The position numbers and the translations under genes were made by a program. From the NCBI RefSeq assembly GCF_021155765.1, contig NC_060105.1, positions 806,001 to 870,000 of the forward strand: 64,000 bases of DNA. The letters are read 5' to 3'. This document shows, piece by piece, positions 52,140 to 64,000 of the stretch. The DNA comes from Diprion similis. Taxonomy: Eukaryota; Arthropoda; Insecta; Hymenoptera; Diprionidae. How positions within the stretch are numbered: the stretch's first letter is position 1; each line of letters opens with the position of its first letter. The notes below the pieces were generated by a model. The model saw only the letters and a list, made by a program, of their open reading frames with translations, was not told the origin of the DNA and made no database searches.

Positions 52140-52374
52140 CCTACTAGCGAGGAATGTGTTCCAGGAGGAATGAAAATCGGTTCAACCTTTTCATGCTGGT
52201 CGAAGCGTGTTGAAGAGTCGAGATAAACTGCGGGCTGAAACCTCCAGGTGACTTAAGGTCGTGTATTACTCCTACCTTTACCGACCGAGCAAACTCCCCC
52301 TTTTTCTTCATATATTTAATAAACAAGCGATTGGAAAGGGTTCAAATTTTGACGGTGCGTCGATCGTTTTTAGC
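52140..52374 (-). repeat. Left arm of a ~235-bp inverted repeat pair
   Basis: This arm is the reverse complement, at roughly 90% identity, of 53274-53508. In the well-aligned 183-bp core I count about 14 substitutions and no indels. A 60-codon frame is open in both copies but starts with TTG rather than ATG, and most differences change the amino acid, so it is better read as a repeat than as a gene. Confidence 0.8.
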
Positions 52375-52625
52375 GAAATTCAGGAAACTTACGTGTATAC
52401 TGAAAATATTTATTCTTCTTTTATTTACGAAATTATTGGAGTTTCTAGTTCTTGTCTAACGATCTCGATATTGCATGAAAACAGTCTTACGATGGCTTAT
52501 TTTATTCCTCGTTACTTCCGGAATTACGCAAAGTATCTCAGCTGTACACTTTTTGGCCCCTGAAATGTGGGAATATTAATACGTGTCAAAAAACTATTCA
52601 ATTTATTTTCGAGATATGATTGACT

Positions 52626-52765
52626 TTTCTGAATTCCGCTAAAAAAGAGCGATGCACCATCGAAATTTGAATCTTTTCCATTCATTCGTTTATTTCATAT
52701 GGAAAGAAAAGGGGTGAGTTTACTCGGTCGGTAAAGGTAGAAGTACCACATGGCCTTAATTCGCG
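52626..52765 (+). repeat. Third, diverged and truncated copy of the 52.1/53.3-kb repeat
   Basis: This copy has the same orientation as the right arm. It shares GAGTTTACTCGGTCGGTAAAG and the preceding ATTTGAATCTTTTCC stretch. Its inner edge (CTGAATTCCGCTAAAAA) matches the left arm further than the right arm does. It lies inside the loop of the inverted pair. Confidence 0.65.
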
Positions 52766-53273
52766 ATCATCGATGCGATCGAATCGGAAAATGAAGTTAA
52801 AAATTGAATCCTCCTCAATCTACCTTCTTCTTACAGGTACACGCGAGACGAAAGCTCGTCCAATTAACAACGCTCGAGACGATTCGGTCCTTTCGAATAA
52901 ATTGTGTATGGGTGGGCGGTATGCACTGGTTTGAATCCAGGGTGAAAAGCACCGTTTCTATGCCGGCGAGGATGGCTACACGGATGTCTGTCCGTACACT
53001 CGCGGTACAGCGATTCAGACAAGCCCTCGTAATTAGCAGCTTCCACCGGAATCCTCGCCCCGTTTCATCTCCACTTTCCTCCCCTTCGACTCTCGGTTCT
53101 CCTGCTCCTCAACCTTTCGCCGTCTGCACCGAGCCGTATGCTTCCGGTCAAATTCCGCGCTGTTTTATCCCGGAACAAGCCACGCGCCCTGCAGGTGAAT
53201 CGAGAAGTCAAGGTACGCCCTTGGCGAGATGCAGGATCTCGTTTTCGTAAATAAAAGTAGAAGAAAGATTTTT

Positions 53274-53508
53274 GCTAAAAACAATTGACTTGACGTCAAA
53301 ATTTGAACCCTTTCCGTTCGCTTGTTTATTAAATATAGGAAGAAAAAGGGTGAGTTTGCTCGGTCGGTAAAGGTAGGAGTAATACGCGTCCTTAAGTCAC
53401 CTCAAGGTTTCATCCAGCAGTTTATCTCTACTCTTCAACACGCCCGGACCAGCATGAAAAGGTTAGACCGATTTTCATTCCTCCTGGAACACATTCCCCG
53501 CTAGTAGG
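53274..53508 (+). repeat. Right arm of the ~235-bp inverted repeat pair
   Basis: This is the inverted partner of 52140-52374, with 899 bp between the arms. The arms begin at GCTAAAAAC and end at CTAGTAGG. No target-site duplication is obvious at either outer edge. Two copies in opposite orientation plus a third between them suggest a dispersed family that inserted or duplicated locally. Confidence 0.8.
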
Positions 53509-54839
53509 TATTTCCCTCCGGAAATTTTGCGCGTTTTTCCCCCGCATTCGTTGCCTTTTTCTTCGGAACGCGGAAATTAGCCTCGTTTTCAGAGGCAGGA
53601 TTGGCTTGGCTCTCCGGCTCGTTTGCATCGCTCTCATTCTGCACTCGAGCGCCTCGCCTAGTCGCGTAAACAAGCCTGGATTTCTCACAAGTAGCGAGAC
53701 CCTCGTGCTGGTCAGACGCACCTGACTCGGAGCCGCGTTCCTCGTTATTTCACGTGTTTCGCGAATGCGTTTCACACGCATTGCGGAAAAGGGTCTGAGG
53801 TGAACTTTTTGAATCGCGTATTACTGTGTTCTCATTTACACGTTATTGCTGTAATTTCCTACGCATTTTTTTTATACCACGAAATTGCACCGACTGTGAT
53901 GTAATAAAAGTGTGCGATGTGAAAATAATCCCTCGAGACTTTCCAGAGGTCCTCGATGTCGTTGGACGTTTTAATGCGTTATACAACCCCTGAAACGATA
54001 TACACTTATGGCGGTAGGTAAATAAAAACAGTCTTCTTCGGTACGTGTATGGACCGTTATCGCTGTTTTTATATCCTGTCCTTAAACTAGAACTAGCAAA
54101 TAAAGTAACGCGACAAGTTTGCAGAGGTGTATATTGCTATAAACTTTTTCCGTGCAAAATAATAGTAACAATAATAATAAGAAGAAGAAGAAAGTTTGTG
54201 GAAAGTGTCGAAAACATTCAGTGAATTACCTTAAAGTGGTGAGTAAAAAATGACGAACTCGTTGAAAATTTAAACAAGCCTATCGATTCGGGTATCGATA
54301 AACACTCATATCCTTGTATACCTATAGATTGAAGAATCCATTACCCATGATTTGTGTCTCCGTTAATTATAATTTAGATCAAAACGCTCGATGTTTGGTT
54401 CGAGGGGGAGGAAAATAAGAGACGAAGGCTGAGCGCGTGGTAAAAATGACTCAGAATCGACATGACGAGGATAGGTCGACATGGAGTAATTGGTCGAAGC
54501 ACGGAATTCATGTCAGCGGGTTATAAGTCAGAATCTAGTTCGTGATGCGAGTCAATGAGTTATTGTCGCGTGGTAATTTATGCCGAAACTGCCGAGCGGA
54601 TCACAAGACAACTTTTAGCCCGCTCGTTCGTTCATTACTTATTTTCACATCTTCGCTGAAGTTTCTTGTCCCCAAATGTAAATAAATAAATAAATAAATA
54701 AACGCGCACGTTGTAACTCGGGCAAACACGTCGGTCAAAGTTTGAAAAAAGCTCAACGCCACAGGTTGAGCAATAAAAAGGGGGACGGGAAAAAGCTCTC
54801 GAGTACGTAATAATAATACCCTACGTAATTATTTGTCGA

Positions 54840-55239
54840 GTTTGGCGTCGCGGCGGACGGACAGCCACTCGGCGGCAGTGACGGAAACCCGCGCATGTCA
54901 GCCGCGGGCTACACGACCCACGTGGTCCGGGCGTCGCGACGCCAGTCGCGCCTGGCGAGCCTCGCGCGATACGCCGACCGACGACGGCGATCCTTCGCAG
55001 CGTGTTTTGCCGGCGAGTTTCAAGTTCGAGAAACGACGATAAGCTAATCGGTTAATAACGTTATGAACAATGTGGTCCTAAAACGCAAATGAAATAATTA
55101 TCAAAGTTTTAAACGGCGTTGATGACAGTGTTAAGACGTTTTTAATAACCCGACAACTTTGAACTGCAGTTTTCATCCCTGTTACTTGTTTTTATTCTAC
55201 CCTGCCTGAAAGCTACTCAATTGCAAGAAAAAGGCACAG
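54840..55239 (+). promoter_or_regulatory. GC-rich candidate promoter and 5' noncoding exon
   Basis: A CpG-dense block (about 54843-55035) stands out from AT-rich surroundings and is followed by sequence ending at a near-perfect donor (GGCACAG then GTGAGTCT) at 55239. No ORF with an ATG fits. This is the layout of an untranslated first exon of a plus-strand gene whose coding exons would lie beyond the window, or of an alternative promoter of the unit seen at 31.3-38.2 kb. The exact start is arbitrary. Confidence 0.35.
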
Positions 55240-58200
55240 GTGAGTCTTACTGTAATTTTTATTAATTGTTGACGATTTTTATACAAACTTGTCTCAATTT
55301 CACGTCGTTGTGGATATTTTGAAAAAATGTTCGTTCCTTTGAATCTGTGTTTTGAATTTTATTATGTTGAAACAAAATGATGACAGTTTAATTCGTGTGT
55401 GGTGAAAAAAATTTTAAGCAATAATTTTACGCGCGAAAATAACGTGCAGTAATTCCCTCGAGGTGTGCAGAGCGAAGTCTGTAACTCGTTTGTCGTTGGA
55501 TGTATTAATTATTTCATTTTGTAATGAAGGGAGGCTATAATATATTCGTAAACTCACTTTGCCCGGTATGTGTGTACATAAGTCGAAATTTAATTTGATA
55601 TTTCAGTTGATTTACGCGTTTCTATTGAATAATTAAACTGCCGCCAATTACGGAGCTGCGGATTCAAGCTCGTGCCGTTTAATTCAATATACATATTTAC
55701 CGGCTCCCTGCTATCCGTGCCTGACTGTCCCGCCCCTTGAGTCTTAAACCCTTTTACGACTTCGTAGACAAAATATTTATGACAGGCAGGGCTTGAAGCG
55801 ACTACGCGAAATTCTATTTTCAGTGTTAACCGAATCGATTTCGAGGGATTGAAACGACGTTGTACGCACCAACAAACGAATTAATATACCACAGAGTTAA
55901 TCCCACCGTATGGGAATTTCGAAGTACGCATGTATGATATTGTTTATTAATTAATCTCATCATGGAGAATCGATTTGTTCCCCGGCATTTTAATATCGGT
56001 TAAATCCGTAACGCTTATCAAACACTGAATCAAATTTTAATTCCCCTTACCTTGTATACGTACATCATGCATGTATATATATACATCTATTGTGTGATGT
56101 ATTGAAATTTAATCCACGGGGGGCGGCGAATTTCATTTTTTATTTTTCGATAAATATTCGCGCTGCTTCTTTCGCTCCGACTCATTTTCTTTCTTCCTCT
56201 AATCTTCCTTGCATTAAAATTACCTCCGCAATGAATCACCGCGTTGAAATGTATCAGAATATTATTATTACACCACCTCGAAAGTCAAACTCGGCTAATC
56301 AATATACGCATACATACACGCAATCAATCGCGTAAAGAGTGGAAAGAGAAAAAATATAAATCTTGTATGAAACGTGCGTCAGCATCAACGCCGAAAGATT
56401 ACCGAGCTGGTATAAACAGCGCGATTTGCACTTCCGTTTTATTTACTTTAGTCATCCGAAGACGGGGGGAAACCGGTGATAAATGATGAATGAATCCATT
56501 TTTGACCCCCCTCACCTTGAAGCTTTCTTCACCAACGCTGGATCAAAGCGAAGCAAACAAAAGCAAATAAGTGACAACATCGCGGTACCTACGTTGCGTG
56601 ATAATTTATTACCAGAATAGCTCGTTGATCGATTTGTGTCTTTTATACGTAGGTACACATAATATCGATCATGAACTTGACTGACGTTATTTAACGACAA
56701 GTACAACATTTGTCAGCACTTGGCTGGGCTGTAAAACTATGATTCGCAAATTTCGCATCGCTGAAACTTTCCTCCAATTATTGTTATTCGTACTATTATT
56801 ATTGGAAATCACCGATCGATCGATGAACTATGGAAACTATATATCTGAATATAAATTGCATTACACGTGTACTCCAGTTTTTGCTATCTCATATCCGCGT
56901 ATGTAAAATCATACACGTATACTCTACCTGCAACGTGAAGTCTATAAAAAAAGTTACGATGTAATGAGTAGAAAAAAATTGGCTAAAAGCTTCCTTCGCA
57001 TTACGAGGATCCCCATCGTACTTTTTATTATTTACTTTTCGCAATTTAGGGTTGAATGAAGTGAGTTTTTACCGGATTCACGTAGCCTTTTTGGCTCAAT
57101 TTTCTTTCCTTTTTTTCGTTTCTTTTTTGCTTCACCTCTTTCTTTCCCCTCGTCACGAATATACGAAGGAGAATAGATTCTCGTTTCGTTGGGCGACGTC
57201 GACGTACCACGTATAAGGTACCCACTGCCTATACATATACAATCTACATGTATATATGTACAGAGAGACGGGGGTGGCTCTAAGACCCATCGATCAATTA
57301 ACCCGCCACGGGATCAGGTTTTATTATCTCGCTTCTAAATTCATTTCGTTACCGGCCTGTCCGTCTGACGTATCCCATCCATCTCTTGCCAAGATTGTCC
57401 ACGTCTGATACGGTGTTTACCTATAACCAACCCGTGAATTTCCCAATTATTATCATTATTATTGTTATTATTATTGTTATTGTTTAATTTTATTTATTCT
57501 TGTCACGTTTATACGTATATATGTGTATATATGAGTCGTCAAAAGCATCATATCTGAATGAAACGAATGAAGAGAGAGAGAGAGATGAAATTGGAACCAA
57601 AATTTAAAAAAAAAGAAGAAAAAAAAATAAAATTATCAACGTGGTGAATAAATTCACAGACGTATAACGTGCGTATAAAACATGGAGAGCTCTTTCGGGA
57701 AATCAAAACAGGACAAAGCGAAAAGGAAAAACGTAAATGGAATTGGATAGGAGAAAAAAAAAAGAAAATCGAATTTTAAACATCAACTCGCTTTTCGAAC
57801 GCCGACAAACTCGGCCGACTCTCATTATGGCAGTGCTACCTAGTATTTACCTGGAGCAGTGCCTACATCGAGTGGGAATTGGTTATACGATCAGTCGACA
57901 TCAAATGCTTTTACCATAATACTGTGTCCTCGCTTTTCCATCTCTCTTCCTCTTTATTTCATTCCACCAATTCGAAATTGGAAGCAACTCGGTCGATGGA
58001 AAGAGAGAGGGAAATATATAATGACAATGAGAGTAAAAATGTAAATAAAAATAACCAAAACAAAAACGCAGCGAAGTAATTTTGGATGGTGTATACAAGA
58101 GGGAGAGCGGGAGGGAGAGAAGGAGGGAAGGAGGGGTATTTTATTAGCCACCGTGAGTGCGAATGCAAGGGATGTAATTAGCGCCGGAGCGACGAGAGCG

Positions 58201-58883
58201 CAAAGCTTTCGCCGGTATTAATCGAGAGTAATACGCGTCATCTCGGTTCGTCGTCGTCGACGTCGTCGACGTTAGCCGTCGTCTGTGATTTATAAACTTG
58301 ATGTTCCTCGTAACCTGGAATTCGTTGAAATCTCCTCCGAGCCACTCGCGTATCCACGACATTATCTCACCTATTCGTCAAGCGTACATGATTCGGAATA
58401 AAATAACATAAAATAAAAATAAAAACAAAAGCAAAAGCAAACGAAGTAATGATATCCGCGTATGCTGTGCAAAATCCAATTAATTAATAAAACTGACCCT
58501 CTCTTTCGAATCATCGCTTCAATTTTTTTTTCATCCTGCTGTTTCGTCGAGTATATAAACCGCGATCTCCGTTTATTGCTGATGGCATATATTCCTCGAA
58601 TTATGCGACGACGTTCAATTAATCAATACACCACCTGGGATTTCGACGGGGATATGAAACTATCGGCTTCGGATGATCTACGTCGCCTTATGTATATAGG
58701 TATATAACTCGGAAGATACGAGCCTCCGCACGTTTACCCTGTATCCAATAATACGAGGCAGCGTTGATACCGAGCAAATCCTATCGAGGAAATGAAATTA
58801 AGATGGCTGACTGTACATGTATACATACCTATACCCAAGCACGTGGGTAGGGATAGGGTATTTATTTACGACGATCTTGCATC

Positions 58884-58920
58884 GAAGGAAGGAAGGAAGG
58901 AAGGAAGGAAGGAAGGAAGA
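58884..58920. repeat. (GAAG)n tetranucleotide repeat
   Basis: Nine consecutive GAAG/AAGG units without interruption. Confidence 0.9.
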
Positions 58921-61318
58921 GCAATCTAATCCTCGGACCTAAGGTGGCATCTCATCCACACGGATAGGGGAAAGGCTCCTGGATTCTCGATCATCCCCTT
59001 CGCCTGGTTGCTATCCCGCCACCAGAAAGTCCCGTCGTAAAAAGTCCCGAACTTGATTAACGCCGCGGTCTTCGGGCGAGCCGATGACGACGACAAAGAC
59101 GGTTACTTCTCGTCACCCCAACGAAACTTGCTGCGCCCTCCGCCAATCAGCTAGTGCGAACTTCCACGGTCTCGGAAATATTTCAATGTACCGTAAGAAC
59201 CGTCGAGATTATACGCGCGCGTTTAAAGCTTCGCTAAATGAACATGTTTCCACGATCGAGACGTCGGGAATTTTCAAGCGAATCGCTCATCGGGGTGGAA
59301 GGAGATTCTGAGGATAGGATTCCCCGAAACAGACGCTGATGGAGGACGTCGGTTGTTTGGAGACGAAGATCGTCGTCGAGGGAGGAACTCTGACTGCTGC
59401 AAACCAATTTCAGACGAATTACTGTAACACGCTCCTTGTGATGTTCATTTACCGAGGCTTTGCCCTGGAATTGTTGTTTAATTCGATTTTCACGTGTCTG
59501 AACTTCGCGATCAACCGCAAGCTTGCTAATTTTAATCTTTCTCGCGGAATTAGAGAACCGCGTTATAAATAGTTCGGAACGCTGCCTCGTATTGAATTTT
59601 ATCTCAACTATGGCTTGTCACTTCGCAATGCGTCATCTGGTGGAAAAAAGGCTGACAGCCGACGGTTGATCCTTTTTTTTTTTTGCGTGTCGATGGTAGA
59701 ACAGGTATAATTATTGATTAAGTTTCGTCAATTTATATGACACAAGTAATTTCAAATCCCAAGAATTACGATTTTCCTCCATTGAAATTAACAACTTAGG
59801 TTATGTGGTCATAAAATGGCGCCGACTACCAGGCTCTTACGTCATGAAGACATTTTCCGATACCCTTGAACGTCTTGAGGCTGGGTGAAAAAAATTGTAC
59901 CGTGCCGTGCGATTCTTAGCACGCGAAATGCCGACTGGCAACAACGATCAACGCTACCACTGTGTACCGAAGAGCGTTATTTTTCATTCGGCATCATAAA
60001 TCTAGACACTTGCAGCTCGGAGGATCGTTTGTCTTCGCTTCGTTGACCCCCTCGACGACCCCGATGATCGACCGAGCGCAAGAAACACTCGAGAATTCGG
60101 CTCGCCAACCGCCGTTTCAGAACTTTGTCCGATTCTTAAAGACCGAAACTACCCCCGTGTGGTGCACAACGGTGGCGAAGATTTTTTGCTCGGCAGTCTC
60201 AACGCTCTTCGAAAAAAGTTATAGGCGCGTGTCAAGCGCAGATTGCGGTTCATTTTCTTTTTTAGTCTTCTTTTTTTCTTTTTTTTTTGGAGAGGAGAAA
60301 ATTTCGAGAAGATAAGTTTAGTTACGTATACAAAGCAGATCAACGTTATTCCAACTTTGCATGATCGCACATTTTCTGTTATACCTCATGCTGTTTAAGG
60401 GACGAGTAGTTCACGGGTGCGTGTAAGGTATGCTAACGCAGGTGCGCGTCCATCGCCGATCGTCGAGTATCGTGATAAACGGGCGTTATTAAAGAATTCC
60501 CTCCAGATGGAGGAGAAAAGAGCTCTTGAAAAACAGCCAATCCCTCCCACCTCCCCCCTTTTTTATGGCGTGTATAACGGTGACGATCCCCGCCTTTTAT
60601 ATACCACGAAGTAAAAATGAAAAAGAAGAGGAAACGGATAAAAGGGGAGGGTATTTTAATTCGTATACCATGAAACGTTAACATTTGTCGAGGAATCTAT
60701 AAAAACACGGAGAGCATGACGCTTTTATTGTGCGAGGCCGCTCCTTTCACGGTATTTCGATATACCTACTATACTTACGTCAGCACGGCTAGAGGGTGAT
60801 AAAACAGCGTTACAAACACGAGCTATGCGTGTTACAGACACGCGAGTGTCTCTTCTCCCTTCTTTCACTTTGCCATCACACGAATGATCGTGTGTTTTTT
60901 TTTATTTTTATTTTTTTGTTTGTTTGTTTGTTTCTCTTTTTTGCTTACGACCCATACACGATTCTCAAGAAAGAAGTGCGTGAGTCGCTTTTAAATTTGA
61001 GAGAAATAAAAATAAAAATGATATACACAAATAAATAAATAAATAAATGATGTTTTCGTTGTCACTTTTCCCTGCGCGAAACGCGTTATAATCTTTAAAG
61101 AATTTAATATCCTCTCAGCTCGTCGTTCAAACGGCAATGAGGCGATCGAATGCTGCGCGTGCCCGTATAATTAGTTACGATAGAATCTCGCTTCACTCTC
61201 ATTCAACGTCACGATGAGTGATCGATACGACTTTTATATTCGTTGACAAATTAATTAGAGCCGGAGGCGCTACGTGCTGAGGTGTTTCACGTTTTTCATT
61301 ATTTTTTTTCTCTTTTAT

Positions 61319-61338
61319 CCCCCCCCCCCCCCCCCCCC
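61319..61338. repeat. 20-bp poly-C homopolymer
   Basis: Twenty consecutive C residues follow a T-rich run. Long poly-C is rare in insect genomes and prone to sequencing length error, so the exact count is uncertain. Confidence 0.85.
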
Positions 61339-61502
61339 ATCCCCACGTCCTTTGATTCTAGAAGAGGAAAATGAAGAAACCATTAAAAAGTGAAAAGTGA
61401 AAAAGAAAATACTCCAGGCGTAGTCGAACGTACACGAATATAGGCACATATTATATATAATCGATAGCAGGAAATGCTTCGAGTGTGTGGAGTGGATGTA
61501 TT

Positions 61503-61556
61503 ATATACATATATATATATGAGTATATATAATAAATATATATATATATATATGTG
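61503..61556. repeat. (TA)n microsatellite, interrupted
   Basis: Two TA runs separated by GAGTATATATAATAAA. A cleaner (TA)n run lies at 62109-62141. Confidence 0.85.
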
Positions 61557-62106
61557 TATACACACAATATATACATAGACGTCGCCCTCTCTCAAGAATC
61601 GCTGACCCAATTTCCAGATCGCTCTCTACACACACTGTAGGGCTGAAGAAAAACGACGAAGTAAAAGTATACATATAATACAAGATGCGATAGATTTGAT
61701 ACGGTATTGACGAGAGAAAAATACGATGTTGAAAATATCAGAACCAATATTTTCTTGCCGTCGTGACCCGAGGAGAAAGCTTGCCGGTATTGAAAAGGAT
61801 GATAAAATAAAAATAATAACAATAATCGTAACAAGGGGAATGAAAAATAGCCCCAGAGACAAAAGCTGACAAACCGAGACTCTCTAATTTCCCCGCGACG
61901 CGAATGGGGATGTTTATATTATAAATTTAAAGAGGCTTGCACGCAGATATTGCGGGAATAATTTCTCTTTGACTGCAGCGTTGCGCGTATGTATTGAGAT
62001 GCCTGACTAATGTAAGTTTCGTTACGTCGGAACGAATCTGAGGGTGAAGATCACGTTTTCAAAGTATCCAAGCCTCCTTGAAATGCGGAAACCATTTGTA
62101 TGTACA

Positions 62107-62108
<2 letters not shown>

Positions 62109-62141
<33 letters not shown>
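62109..62141. repeat. (TA)n microsatellite
   Basis: About sixteen uninterrupted TA units. Confidence 0.9.
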
Positions 62142-62144
<3 letters not shown>

Positions 62145-63565
62145 AACGGTCGAGTGAGAAAGTTTCCGAAGCTCATCGTCGACCAATGGCACATCACAGA
62201 CATCCTCGTATCTGTATACTTACCGCTAAAAGTTGGCAAACAAATAATTAGGTATATGATTACTTACCGCAGAGTTTCCACCCTGCATCCAAGTTATAAT
62301 TGCTGTATCTTTAACCTCAAGGTAAACATACATTTATAATTACATACGGAGTCCTAACGTCGCGTCGCGTCGACAAAGTTTATGCACGTATGGGTTCCAT
62401 GCGTGGAAGGCAGGTGAAAAGGGTGGAAGAAAGTCTTGCGAGTATTCGAAGCTGAATAAGAAGGAAAAAGGAATTGAATCATGCTTCCGGAAACTCGCGC
62501 TGCCCGATTTCGACTACCCGGTAAATCTTGGACTGAGAAATCATTTACCCCGTTCGAGGGTGTTAATTAAATTTTAGCCCAGTGCGGCTCCGGTCCCTCA
62601 ACCCTAGAGATATCATTTCAAACTTCCTGTTTCCCAACTCCGCATCCTCCAGGCAATGTGTGCGTTTCACAAGAAGCCTGTGTCCCAGTCACCCACACAC
62701 GCATTTGCCAAGTTCGACTGTGTGGCGTGTCGTCGTGCCAAAGTTTACCCGTAAGACGAAGCGCTAACAGAATCTTCATGATTACTCTGCCCGTGTTGTT
62801 CCGGATGATTAATTGAAAATTAAAGCCGACACGCGTTACGTTTTACACCGGAAAATCTAATGCCGTTATAGATCCACTCTGTGGTGGATTTTGAGCAGAT
62901 TTACCCCGGTTCTTGACTTCACGTTCACTCATTTCTTGCGTCAGCAGCGGATGTCACGTCAACTTCTATGGAACTGGTACCAAAGGATTACAGGTTTTTG
63001 GATTTGAGTGGATTGAAAATCGTTGATAATAACTCGCGAAGTGAACGCGTCTACTCTGTTGACAACTAAACTTATTTAAAATTCATGTAAAAAAAGAAAA
63101 ATGCGGTCAGATACCTAATTGCAAGGTTAAGCTTAGCAGTAAGGATAGAAAACCGAAGGACCTGGTGAAAGTTGTCAGAATAAAATTAGGAACCAGATTT
63201 GTGATTGGAAATTATCTTTCAAAACCCAGCGAGTGTCTCCTCTTTTTAAGCTACCATCCACCGTTTCTGTTCTGCACATTTCCTTCCAGTTCCTCCGGCC
63301 GAGAGGTCAAGCGATCGTATGACGATATCGGTGGATCTAGCTCTGGAGGGGCGGGGGAGGGAGGAGATATTTTATTTGACGGGAAGGTGAAAAGGGGGGA
63401 AAATGAGGGGATGGAAACAGACCCGACTATTCAGACCGGTGCAGGTGATGGTGGCCTCCGAATCAAGATTCGAGTTTTGGCTCTTCTATTCAGAGCTTGC
63501 GATGTCGCTTTGTTCCGGGTGCCGGATCGGACGATGAAGGGACGGGGACGCGGGTTCGACTCCAT

Positions 63566-63607
63566 AGAACGGAACGGAACGGAACGGAATGGAACGGAAT
63601 GGAACGG
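63566..63607. repeat. (GGAAC)n pentanucleotide repeat with GGAAT variants
   Basis: About eight GGAAY units. A GA-rich tract (63654-63700) follows about 50 bp downstream. Confidence 0.85.
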
Positions 63608-64000
63608 TACTCTAGTCTCCGTCGCTCTTTATCGCAGGTACGTCAAGCCGAGGGAAAGAGAAAGAGAAATAGAAAGAGAGAAGGAGAGAGAGAGAGAGCG
63701 GTTTGGTTCCCGCTTGTCGACAACCAACCGGAGGGTTTACCACAATGTTTTCCTCCAATTTCACCCAAACAAACACAGGAGGCCCTCGTGATATAGACGG
63801 GACGTCGATCCGTTCATAAAAGGGAGCTCGTGTCCTTTGTTCGATGAAAAATGAAATTTGTACGAATACCGCGGGAAAACAGCCGCGGTTTCTGCAGTCT
63901 GGCAACAGTTATAATTAATTGTTTCAAACCGGCCCAATTAGACTTCCCGGTGGGCTGCAGCTATCGACTCCTGCGATTGAAAGGACTCGAATTTCGTTGT

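Larger units (their letters stand above)
55240..64000. other. AT-rich, microsatellite-dense intergenic or intronic sequence
   Basis: No gene was supported. ORFs are short or low in complexity. The 208-codon ORF at 63165-63791 is made of GGAAC and GA repeats. A possible acceptor before TTCCTCCGGCC at 63290 is not backed by a coherent reading frame. Confidence 0.45.

Noticed and set aside
52144..52326. 60-codon ORF also found, inverted, at 53322-53504
   Set aside because: Both start with TTG, and most differences between the copies change the amino acid. It is part of an inverted repeat rather than a conserved gene.
63165..63791. Plus-strand 208-codon ORF
   Set aside because: It is built largely from GGAAC and GA microsatellites and a Gly/Ser-rich tract, with no conserved domain.

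Overview
This is a stretch of animal nuclear genome, almost certainly from an insect. It has intron-split genes with GT-AG splice sites and coding introns mostly of 58-156 bp, insect-type cadherin family members, and long AT-rich intergenic tracts with many microsatellites. There is no prokaryotic, plasmid or viral organisation. A hymenopteran such as a sawfly is plausible but is only an inference. I built the three gene models by hand-joining exons. In each, all splice phases agree and the summed coding length is a multiple of three.

Region 1 (1-8925, minus strand) is a single-pass cadherin with a signal peptide, about six cadherin repeats and a membrane-proximal domain. It then has a Gly/Ser/Asn stalk of eight exact 18-residue repeats, a transmembrane helix, and a very long Lys/Ser/Glu-rich cytoplasmic tail that runs off the left edge of the window (at least 2,187 residues). 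About 450 bp upstream of its start codon are three tandem AGGTCA half-sites. Region 2 (8926-14940) has no supported gene. Region 3 (14941-16308, plus strand) is a compact four-exon secreted astacin metalloprotease with a TATA box and poly(A) signals.

Region 4 (16628-24194, minus strand) is a 25-exon, 1,902-residue cadherin. It has 14 cadherin repeats, a CDH23-type membrane-proximal domain, one transmembrane helix and a C-terminal class I PDZ-binding motif (ETTEL). I read it as the insect CDH23-like cadherin Cad87A. The two cadherins lie head to tail on one strand with the astacin in the opposite orientation between them, and the predicted 3' ends of the astacin and Cad87A overlap.

Region 5 (24195-64000) is gene-poor. 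It holds a probable TATA promoter and first coding exon (31306-31894, plus), a likely internal coding exon (38166-38246, plus), a GC-rich candidate 5' exon ending in a strong donor (to 55239, plus), a palindromic CRE, a family of about 235-bp inverted repeats (52.1-53.5 kb), two small hairpin elements and many simple repeats. It probably holds upstream sequence of Cad87A and the start or large introns of a plus-strand gene that extends past the right edge. I found no bacterial-style system, CRISPR array, rRNA or convincing tRNA.
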